Positions 1 through 5,774 of a stretch of DNA of 39,345 nt are shown here, piece after piece. The first letter of the stretch is position 1. Each line of letters begins with the position of its first letter. This DNA comes from Verrucomicrobiota bacterium. GTDB taxonomy: Bacteria > Verrucomicrobiota > Verrucomicrobiia > Opitutales > Opitutaceae. The position numbers were made by a program, and so were the translations under genes. Location: contig JAEWIY010000067.1 in NCBI GenBank assembly GCA_023386835.1, positions 1 to 39,345 of the forward strand, given 5' to 3'. The notes beneath the pieces were generated by a model, which did not search any database, had not been told where the DNA came from, and saw nothing but the letters and a program-made list of their open reading frames with translations.

Positions 1-51
1 CGTGATGCCGGCGATCACCCAAGTCCAAACCAATCGTGTAATTGCTGCTTC

Positions 52-129
52 GCATAAGACGTAGTGAGACCGGCCCTACGCCCGTGCGTTGCCGGCCACC
101 CTACGCCTTCTCATTCCTACTGGTTAGGC
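52..129 (-). other. Probable attC recombination site of cassette 2
   Basis: On the minus strand the site opens with GCCTAAC (plus 123-129), which overlaps the TAA stop of the lipoprotein gene and is the exact complement of the GTTAGGC with which that cassette begins at 746-752. Inside are short inverted repeats (TGAGA/TCTCA and GTAG/CTAC). The far core box is degenerate: the best position is near 52-58, but an alternative GTTTGGA lies at 24-30. The left arm is therefore secure and the other end is approximate. Confidence 0.5.
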
Positions 130-751
130 CTTATAGCGCCTCGCCTGGAAATGGGGTCTCTCATTTGGGTGCGCTGCCTTCAGGGCTTCTGATCGAGCGG
201 CAATCTCCGCTGCCTTCTCTGCGAGGCCAGCGAGCCTCAAAGATTCAGCGTATTCGTCAAGTAACGCAGCGTAGCCGAGAGGATCACTCGACTGAATACC
301 GACTCTCTCCAGCGCAACTACCGCTTCCTCATAGATCGGAACCGCCTTCCCATGCTGCCCCGTGTCGTGCAGTAGCCGCGAATACTCCGCAAGCGCCGGA
401 GCACGCAGTCGATCCGCTGCGCCCTTGGCCTTTTCGATCAATCCAAGGACATCCAAGAAAGCCTTCTGCGACTCCTCATATTCGCCGGCGTAGCCAGTGA
501 CTCGGGCATACTCGTAAAGATATGAAGCTTCAGCTGCGGGACCAAGGCTGCCCATTTGCGCGTTCCCATAGGCGCGGGAAAAATTCCTACGCGCGAGGGC
601 TACGTCTCCAGCACGCTCCGCCTGCACGCCATACTCGTAGTAGGTTTGGGCGGTGCGCGCGTTAATTGGATTCGCGCAGCTGTTGAGCATCGTCGCCGCT
701 ACGCATGCCGCGAGTGGAGCAATAATGGTGAGATTCATGTTTTTTGCCTAA
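123..751 (-). mobile_element. Integron gene cassette 2 (lipoprotein), left end approximate
   Basis: The cassette begins on the minus strand with TTAGGC at 751-746, immediately after the crossover G of the preceding attC. It contains one gene (124-738) and continues into its own attC, which starts with GCCTAAC at 129-123. The start and the R-double-prime box are perfectly complementary, as expected of an intact cassette that was once a circle. The true end is further left, inside the attC (about position 52 or slightly lower). Confidence 0.75.
124..738 (-). CDS. Cassette-borne TPR-like lipoprotein
   Basis: This 204-aa protein starts with a lipoprotein signal peptide: a hydrophobic stretch ends in the lipobox LNSC near residue 21, so it is predicted to be lipid-anchored in the envelope. 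The rest is alpha-helical with repeated helix pairs rich in Ala, Glu, Tyr and Arg (for example YYEYGVQAERAGDVALARRNF, LYEYARVTGYAGEYEESQKAF, LAEYSRLLHDTGQHGKAVPIYEEAV). This is the spacing of tetratricopeptide repeats, usually protein-binding surfaces. The ATG at 738 lies only 8 nt after the recombination core GTTAGGC and the stop overlaps the next core GCCTAAC, so the gene fills an integron cassette almost end to end. Partner and function are unknown. The TPR call is by eye from the repeat pattern. Confidence 0.8.
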   Translation of the reverse strand: MNLTIIAPLAACVAATMLNSCANPINARTAQTYYEYGVQAERAGDVALARRNFSRAYGNAQMGSLGPAAEASYLYEYARVTGYAGEYEESQKAFLDVLGLIEKAKGAADRLRAPALAEYSRLLHDTGQHGKAVPIYEEAVVALERVGIQSSDPLGYAALLDEYAESLRLAGLAEKAAEIAARSEALKAAHPNERPHFQARRYKA

Positions 752-843
752 CGTTTTAGGTGAGACACGCCTGTGGCTGGCGCGATGGGTGCGAAGCAGC
801 CAGCGTGACAGCCATAGGCGTTGTCTCTAGCGCATGGTTCGGC
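746..843 (-). other. attC site of cassette 1
   Basis: A 98-bp imperfect palindrome between the two cassette genes. On the minus strand it opens with GCCGAAC (843-837) and closes with the canonical core GTTAGGC (752-746). Between them GAGACAACGCCTATGGCTG can pair with CAGCCACAGGCGTGTCTC, with one mismatch and an unpaired base. Long stem, extrahelical base and terminal GTTRRRY box are the hallmarks of integron attC sites, which IntI recombines as a folded single strand. Confidence 0.85.
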
Positions 844-1148
844 TCCGTGGTTTTCATTTCTTAAAGATAAATATGCCGGAAATGACTATTCCTATGAATG
901 CCATGATCGGAATCAGTGCCAGGGGTGAATTCATGCCACTGCCGCCAGCAGTCATTCCTACGCCGATCATGAATGGGAAATAGATAGCCGCAGATAAACC
1001 AATGATGATGGCCACTACCAAAATAAAGAAAGCGATACGGCCACCGAGTCCGTAGCCTTTTGGCTCTTTTTTGTTCATGGCGTCCAGCGTGCTCTGGACG
1101 CTAGCCGGAATTTCATCACTCGGATTCACGGGTTTTTATTTTGCCGAA
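752..1148 (-). mobile_element. Integron gene cassette 1 (small membrane protein)
   Basis: A 397-bp cassette in first position next to the integrase. It begins TTCGGC at 1148-1143 and its attC opens with GCCGAAC (843-837), the exact complement of GTTCGGC, so the two ends match each other rather than the neighbouring cassette. That is what site-specific insertion of a circular cassette predicts. It carries one small ORF (854-1129) in the usual orientation away from intI. Confidence 0.82.
854..1129 (-). CDS. Cassette-borne small two-helix membrane protein
   Basis: A 91-aa protein with a hydrophilic N-terminus (about residues 1-28, Lys/Glu rich) and two strongly hydrophobic segments (about 31-58 and 69-88), ending FIFKK. 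The two helices are joined by a Gly/Ser/Met-rich turn, so both termini should be on the same side, probably the cytoplasm. The first start is GTG at 1129, 14 nt after the cassette's first base block. An internal ATG at residue 18 (MNKKEPKG) is an alternative and would remove most of the N-terminal tail. No Pfam family is recognised. Many integron cassettes encode short orphan proteins, and nothing further about function can be read from the sequence. Confidence 0.7.
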   Translation of the reverse strand: MNPSDEIPASVQSTLDAMNKKEPKGYGLGGRIAFFILVVAIIIGLSAAIYFPFMIGVGMTAGGSGMNSPLALIPIMAFIGIVISGIFIFKK

Positions 1149-1234
1149 CAGTGTTATTATGCGGAACTCGGAGTTCCGGAGTTTGGGAGGATTCGGAGTG
1201 ACTTGAAGAGGGGATCTTTTGGCGGAAGCGACAT
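1149..1234. other. Probable attI region and intI upstream region
   Basis: The segment lies between the first cassette core (GTTCGGC, minus strand, 1149-1143) and the integrase reading frame. By position it is the primary recombination site attI and must also hold the divergent promoters for intI and the cassette array. A palindrome (1162-1178, listed separately) occupies it. I do not see convincing -35/-10 pairs; CATAAT (minus strand, next to the palindrome) is the best -10 candidate for the cassette promoter. Confidence 0.55.
1162..1178. promoter_or_regulatory. 17-bp palindrome CGGAACTC-G-GAGTTCCG in the intI upstream region
   Basis: Perfect inverted repeat of 8 bp with a single central base, placed between the first cassette and intI. 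It is a plausible operator for the integrase or the cassette promoter. Its GAAC...GTTC arms recall LexA boxes of some phyla, but the 5-base spacing does not match the familiar GAAC-N4-GTTC form, so a link to SOS control is only a guess. Confidence 0.4.
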
Positions 1235-2704
1235 TTGGTGAAAGATTTGGGGCGTTTCGGCCGTTGCAAGGGGGTCGTGAATGAAGCCCCGAAAAGCGGA
1301 ACCGGAAACCGGAACCCGACAGGGAGCGTTCGATTTCCGGGATGGCCGGCGGCGCTGGCCGGCAGCGGGCTGGCGCCCGACATCATCGTGCGCCATCAGC
1401 GGGCGATTTTGGGTTATTTGCATTTCTGCAAGCAGCGGCATTGTCCGGCCTCGGTGGCGACGGCGAAGTTGTATCTGGAGGAGCGAGCGAAGCAAGGTAC
1501 TCTTTGGCCGTATATTCAATCCGGGCTCCGGTGGTTCTTCGTCCAGGCTACGAAATACCCGCCCGCAAACCATCGCAGCGGCGATGACACCGCCCATTTG
1601 GCTACGGACGGCGAGCGGGTGGGACTGCGAACGCACGCGCGGACGACGGCGCTCACCCAACCCGCCGGCCATCGCAAAGCCGTGGAGCATGCCCCGCCGG
1701 CCAAGGACGATCTTGGCGGCGCCGATTGGGAGCGCGCCTTGATTCGCGTTATCCGGACCCGTGGTCTCCTGTGGCGCACGGAGCAGACCTATCGCGACTG
1801 GGCGCGTCGGTTTGCCCGTTTCCTTTCCCCGCGTTCGCCCTATGCGGCGCAGGGTCGGGATGTCAGCGACTATCTCAGCCAGCTGGCCGTGGAGCGCGCC
1901 GGCGCCGCCAGTCAGAAACAAGCGCTCAACGCGCTCGTGTTTCTCATGCAGGAAGCCCTCAATATCGAACTGGGCGACTGCTCCGGCTTCGTTCGCGCCG
2001 CCCGACATCGGCGGGTTCCGGTGGTCCTGACCCGGGACCAGTGTCTCGCCTTGTTTCGCGAACTTGACGGCACGTCGCGGCTCATGGCGCAGCTGGCGTA
2101 CGGCGCGGGACTGCGCGTATCGGAGCTGGTGCGTCTGCGGATCCAAGATGTCGATAGCGAGCGTCTCACCGTGACTGTTCGTGATGGCAAGGGCGCCAAG
2201 GATCGACTGACGCCACTCCCGGCGATCCTGGCACCGGTGTTGCGTGCTCATATCGCGCGGCTGAAGGAATTATTTCAAAAGGATCGGGCCGCCAACGCGC
2301 CGGGTGTCTGGCTGCCGCCGGGCTTGGCGGCGAAACTGCAGGGAACGGGTCCAGCAGACGGGGCCGGGCGGCAGTGGATCTGGCAGTGGCTGTTCCCCTC
2401 GCGCGAGCGGGCGCCGGATCCGCAAACCGGGCAAATCCGGCGACATCACGTGTCCGACGCGTCCTTTCAGAAGGCGATCAAAGCGGCGGCCGCGAGGGCG
2501 GGGATCGACAAACGGGTGACGCCGCACGTGCTCCGACACTCGTTCGCGACGCATCTGCTCGAGGCGGGCACCGATATCCGAACGGTGCAGGAGCTGCTCG
2601 GTCACGAAAAGCTGGAGACGACGCAGATCTACACGCACGTGATGCAGCGTCCCGGGCTCGGCGTGCGGTCGCCCCTGGACCTGGGCAACGCCGGCGGGGT
2701 CTGA
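1235..2704 (+). CDS. intI: Integron integrase (IntI family tyrosine recombinase) with long N-terminal extension
   Basis: Site-specific tyrosine recombinase that inserts and excises gene cassettes at attI/attC. The catalytic domain shows Arg294 (GLRVSEL), His431-x-x-Arg434 (HVLRH), His457 (LLGHEKL) and the nucleophile Tyr466 (IYTHV). The insert WIWQWLFPS...GQIRRHHVSDASFQKAIK between the catalytic boxes is diagnostic of IntI and absent from XerC/D. The C-terminus GVRSPLDL also matches IntI. A normal core-binding domain starts near residue 168. Before it are about 165 extra residues that include another helical stretch (about 48-108) resembling a SAM-like core-binding domain, so the protein (489 aa) is much longer than IntI1 (337 aa). 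The ATG at 1235 is the first in frame; GTG at 1277 is an alternative. Orientation away from the minus-strand cassettes is the classical integron layout. Confidence 0.93.
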   Translation: MVKDLGRFGRCKGVVNEAPKSGTGNRNPTGSVRFPGWPAALAGSGLAPDIIVRHQRAILGYLHFCKQRHCPASVATAKLYLEERAKQGTLWPYIQSGLRWFFVQATKYPPANHRSGDDTAHLATDGERVGLRTHARTTALTQPAGHRKAVEHAPPAKDDLGGADWERALIRVIRTRGLLWRTEQTYRDWARRFARFLSPRSPYAAQGRDVSDYLSQLAVERAGAASQKQALNALVFLMQEALNIELGDCSGFVRAARHRRVPVVLTRDQCLALFRELDGTSRLMAQLAYGAGLRVSELVRLRIQDVDSERLTVTVRDGKGAKDRLTPLPAILAPVLRAHIARLKELFQKDRAANAPGVWLPPGLAAKLQGTGPADGAGRQWIWQWLFPSRERAPDPQTGQIRRHHVSDASFQKAIKAAAARAGIDKRVTPHVLRHSFATHLLEAGTDIRTVQELLGHEKLETTQIYTHVMQRPGLGVRSPLDLGNAGGV

Positions 2705-3283
2705 GCGAACGATCCCCGCATGGTCTCGAAGGCCGGCGGGGCCGTAATGCTCAAGTACCTACGGCCGCAGCGACCGTCGATGTCAGCCCCGCGCGCGCCG
2801 CGTGGGCCAGTGCGTGTGACCAGGGGATCGACGCTGATCCGTCGCGCGCGGAGGTTCGATGACGCGGCCGCCTTCGTTTTCCCAGCGCAGCAGCGCCTTC
2901 ACCGTCGGCCAGTCATCGTGCCGCGACGCGGTGCGGTGCATCAGGGTGGATCCACCCGGAGAGGAATGGGACATGAACAGCGTTGGCTTCATGCCAATAG
3001 GTTAACCCACCCTGCGGATTCCGCCACTGCACCGGTCGGAGCGCAGCCATGCGCAACGTGCATAACCGCCGTCCGGTCCGCGCAGTGGACGCTCAGCGCA
3101 GCGTGTGGTAAACTGCGCCTCTTCCCGCTTCGACGGGCGTGTCCCTCGCCTTTCTCGCCCGTAGGTTGAGCCGTTGCGCTCTCCGCCTGCGGTTTCCCCA
3201 CCCCACCTTCACTCCGAAAGCGCACGTTGCGGCACGCTTCCATGCCCGTCGTGCGCCGCCGGACACCCTTGATCCTATTCTCT
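2705..3283. other. Gene-poor region downstream of intI
   Basis: About 580 bp with no confident gene. The only stretch that looks at all protein-like is a minus-strand 69-codon frame (2783-2992, listed separately). Plus-strand frames here are Arg/Pro-rich and look like non-coding GC-rich translation. I see no attC-like palindrome on this side of the integrase. Confidence 0.5.
2783..2992 (-). CDS. Possible small hypothetical protein or gene remnant
   Basis: A 69-aa frame whose first 45 residues have a balanced composition (MKPTLFMSHSSPGG... DDWPTVKALLRWENEGGRV) unlike the Arg/Pro-rich shadow frames around it. The last 20 residues are low-complexity Arg/Pro/His. It could be a short real gene or the broken remnant of a longer one. 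No family is recognised and there is no clear ribosome binding site. Confidence 0.25.
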   Translation of the reverse strand: MKPTLFMSHSSPGGSTLMHRTASRHDDWPTVKALLRWENEGGRVIEPPRATDQRRSPGHTHWPTRRARG

Positions 3284-3460
3284 ATGACCACGAATATCCA
3301 ACGCCTTCCTCCCATCCGTTTCCTCGCCTGTGTCGCGCTGCTGATCATTCTCCTCGCGATGGCGATCTACGGCCGCGCCTCGCCAACTCCGGCGGACCTC
3401 ACGCTGGCGACGACGGCCGCCGAGCCGCTGAGTGCGTCACCGCTGCGGGAATCGGACTGA
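3284..3460 (+). CDS. Small single-pass membrane peptide
   Basis: A 58-aa peptide starting MTTNIQRLPP. It has a basic N-terminus, one hydrophobic helix (about residues 11-27, IRFLACVALLIILLAMA) and a short Ala/Thr/Pro-rich tail. The frame is open further upstream (to 3227), but that part is Arg/Pro-rich, so the internal ATG at 3284 is preferred. It precedes the amidohydrolase by about 80 bp on the same strand and may be cotranscribed. The helix could be a membrane anchor or an uncleaved signal. No family is recognised. Confidence 0.4.
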   Translation: MTTNIQRLPPIRFLACVALLIILLAMAIYGRASPTPADLTLATTAAEPLSASPLRESD

Positions 3461-3542
3461 CGACACGACCGGGGTTCTCCGGTTCGGTGGCGTGGCCTTC
3501 CCACTTTACCGCGAGCCTCTCCGCCCCAAACCTCAACGGCGC

Positions 3543-4883
3543 ATGAAACGGCTGCTCCTACCCCTCGTGCTGACGTGCGTCGTGTCAGCGTTCACAGTAT
3601 CACCCGCGGTCGCGGACGTTGTGGCATTCGTCGATACCACGGTGCTGCCGATGGATTCCGACCGTGTCCTGGAGAACCACACCGTGCTGGTCGAAGGTGA
3701 CCGCATCACGGCCGTGCGCCCCAAGGACACGATCACAGTACCCGCGGGAGCGCAGGTGATCGACGGCCGCGGCAAGTTCCTCATGCCCGGGCTCGGCGAG
3801 ATGCACGGCCACAACCCCTCGCCGGGCTCATCGGAGGACTACGTTGCCAGCATTTATCTGCTCTATGTCGCCAATGGCGTCACCACCGTTCGCAGCATGC
3901 TGGGTTGGCCGGGACAACTCGAACTCCGCGATAAGGTCCGCAGCGGGCAGATGCTCGGACCGACCCTCCTGCTCGCCGGGCACAGCTTCAGCGGCCAAAC
4001 GGTCCCATCACCGGAGAGCGCCGTCCGGCGGGTCAAGGAGCAGAAGGGCGAAGGCTGGGATCTCCTCAAGGTGCACCCGGGCGTGCGGCGCGACGTTTAC
4101 GATGCCATGGTTCGAACGGCCAAGGAGGTTGAGATCGAATTTTCCGGGCATGTGCCAGCCGACGTGGGCCTCGAACACGCGTTGCGCAGCGGGCAGACCA
4201 CGATCGACCACCTCGACGGCTACATCGAGTTTCTCGGTGCCCAGGACGGCCCCATCGACCCGGCGCGCCTCGAGGCGATTGTGCAACTGACGCTTGAGAC
4301 CAAGGCATGGGTGGTGCCAACGATGGTGCTGTGGGAGACGATCCTGGGCGCAGCGGATCTGTCGACGATGCTGGCGTATCCGGAACTGCGTTACATGCCA
4401 CCGGCCGAGGTTGAGCGCTGGCGGACGGGTTACGAACGCCGGACCACCGCCGCCGGATTCAACGCCGATCAGGCCCGCCGCATCGCGGAGAACCGAAAGG
4501 TCCTGCTGCGGGCATTGGCGAAGAACGACGTCCGCATCCTCTTTGGCACCGACTCACCCCAGGTGTTCAGCGTGCCGGGTTTCTCCATCCACCGCGAGAT
4601 GCTCGCGATGGTGGAGGCCGGACTCTCGAACTATGCGGTTCTCGCCTCGGCGACCCGCACGGTGGGCGACTACCTGGCGGCGACCGACCGTTTTGGACAG
4701 GTCGCGCCGGGGCACCGGGCGGACCTGATCCTGCTGGAAGCGAATCCGCTCGACGACGTCCGCCATATCAGCCGGCGCGCCGGCGTGCTCTTGCGCGGCC
4801 AGTGGCTGCCAGAAGAGCAACTCCAGGGGCAGCTGCGCGAACTGGAGGCGAAATACCGCGACGGCGCAGGCGCAGCGCGCTGA
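3543..4883 (+). CDS. Exported amidohydrolase family protein (imidazolonepropionase-like)
   Basis: A 446-aa metal-dependent hydrolase of the amidohydrolase superfamily, predicted periplasmic. Residues 1-24 are a signal peptide (MKRLLLPLVLTCVVSAFTVSP, then AVA-D). The small beta-sandwich part is followed by PGLGEMHGH with the first metal-binding HxH (His88, His90), then a strand with a conserved Lys (DLLKVH), FSGHVP and TIDHLDG (further metal His residues), and ILFGTDSP with the catalytic Asp. The C-terminal GHRADLILLEANPLDDV is the usual ending of this subfamily. Members cleave cyclic amides, dipeptides or related C-N bonds, and the substrate cannot be predicted here. The ATG at 3543 is chosen because it begins the signal peptide; the longer frame from 3432 adds an implausible Arg-rich stretch. 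Confidence 0.88.
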   Translation: MKRLLLPLVLTCVVSAFTVSPAVADVVAFVDTTVLPMDSDRVLENHTVLVEGDRITAVRPKDTITVPAGAQVIDGRGKFLMPGLGEMHGHNPSPGSSEDYVASIYLLYVANGVTTVRSMLGWPGQLELRDKVRSGQMLGPTLLLAGHSFSGQTVPSPESAVRRVKEQKGEGWDLLKVHPGVRRDVYDAMVRTAKEVEIEFSGHVPADVGLEHALRSGQTTIDHLDGYIEFLGAQDGPIDPARLEAIVQLTLETKAWVVPTMVLWETILGAADLSTMLAYPELRYMPPAEVERWRTGYERRTTAAGFNADQARRIAENRKVLLRALAKNDVRILFGTDSPQVFSVPGFSIHREMLAMVEAGLSNYAVLASATRTVGDYLAATDRFGQVAPGHRADLILLEANPLDDVRHISRRAGVLLRGQWLPEEQLQGQLRELEAKYRDGAGAAR

Positions 4884-5193
4884 GCCCGAGCGCGGCTGGG
4901 AGCGGTTACCGGTTACACACCCTGCCGCGTCCACGATCGCACAAACAGGTGAAGCCGATTCGCACGAACCGTTCGGCGCCGCCTTGCGCGTCATAGAACT
5001 GCCGTCGATCCCAAGACAAGCTGTCGGAATGGTTTACAATTTCCCGATGGAGATGGGCGCCCGCTTCCGCCGCCGCAGAAACACGTACTTTCCCTAAGCG
5101 TTCTCCATCAGCAGCTAGTGCTTTCCATCTAAGGGATTCCCCGATAACGGCACGTGGCGTGCTTCGTATTGCAGCTCCTTCGGCTTCAACACG
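4884..5193. other. Intergenic region with possible regulatory elements
   Basis: A 310-bp stretch with no credible ORF on either strand. It should hold the promoter of the sorting-signal protein at 5194. An inverted repeat GCACGTGGCGTGC (5151-5163 area, with the preceding G) lies about 30 nt before that start and also loosely resembles a sigma-54 site. No other repeat is evident. Confidence 0.4.
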
Positions 5194-5727
5194 ATGACAC
5201 GACTCGCGACCGCTCTTCTGGCCCTCCTCCTGATCTCCTCCGCCCGCGCCGATCTCATCGGCGATGAGGTTCGCATCGATTGGTATTATCCCGATCTCAA
5301 CACGAGCCTGACCTCGACGACCCTCGTCGTACCAGGGTCGGGGTCACTCTCCAGCTTCGCGCCGGTGAGTGTCGGCGATGGCTGGCTAACCTTGACGATG
5401 ACCGGCAATGGGTTTGGCAGCTCCGCCTTCAATGGCTTCATCCTCACCGACCTGACGAAAGTGGCGAATTTCACTTCGTTCAGCCTGCTGGGCGATCCGT
5501 TTCTGATCGCCCCCGAACTGAGCTTCGGTGCGAACTTCCTCCAGGTGAACTTCACGCCGGGTGGACAGAACAATGTGCTGCGGACCGGCGGACCAGGAAC
5601 GGTTCTCGAGTTCCGCTTCACCACGGCCGACGCAGTGGCCAACGTGCCAGAGCGGGCCAGCACTTTGCTCATCGTCGGCATCGGCCTGACGATCGCCGCC
5701 TTCCTCGCCCGGCGCGTCCGGCGCTAA
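5194..5727 (+). CDS. Exported protein with VPDSG/PEP-CTERM-type C-terminal sorting signal
   Basis: A 177-aa protein with an N-terminal signal peptide (residues 1-19, ending SSARA-D), a mostly beta-stranded middle rich in Ser, Thr, Gly and Phe, and a tripartite C-terminus. The C-terminus has VPERASTLL (about 151-159), a hydrophobic helix to about residue 170, and the basic tail ARRVRR. This architecture matches the PEP-CTERM/VPDSG-CTERM sorting signals of Verrucomicrobia, recognised by exosortase-like enzymes. The motif is a variant, with VPER replacing VPDS/VPEP. Such proteins are usually surface or extracellular-matrix components. No exosortase gene is in the window. The gene converges on the lyase gene downstream. 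Confidence 0.8.
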   Translation: MTRLATALLALLLISSARADLIGDEVRIDWYYPDLNTSLTSTTLVVPGSGSLSSFAPVSVGDGWLTLTMTGNGFGSSAFNGFILTDLTKVANFTSFSLLGDPFLIAPELSFGANFLQVNFTPGGQNNVLRTGGPGTVLEFRFTTADAVANVPERASTLLIVGIGLTIAAFLARRVRR

Positions 5728-5735
5728 ACGCGGAC

Positions 5736-5753
5736 GGATCCGCCTCCGGATCC
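5736..5753. terminator. Hairpin between convergent genes
   Basis: GGATCCG-CCTC-CGGATCC forms a perfect 7-bp stem with a 4-nt loop. It is placed 9 bp after one stop codon and 22 bp from the stop of the opposing gene. There is no T tract on either side, so a bidirectional terminator role is inferred from position. Confidence 0.45.
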
Positions 5754-5774
5754 ATCGCTGTAGCGAGAAACTTG

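Noticed and set aside
1132..1160. Possible intI promoter with TATTAT as -10
   Set aside because: No acceptable -35 at a 16-18 bp distance; TTGCCG is only 8 bp away.
1157..2251. Long minus-strand frame (364 codons) opposite intI
   Set aside because: Arg/Pro/His-rich translation with no family resemblance; it is the antisense shadow of the integrase, which has all catalytic residues.
5148..5163. Sigma-54-like sequence CGGCACG-N4-GTGCT before the sorting-signal protein
   Set aside because: Two mismatches to the consensus, and the same bases form a simple inverted repeat; not enough to call a promoter.
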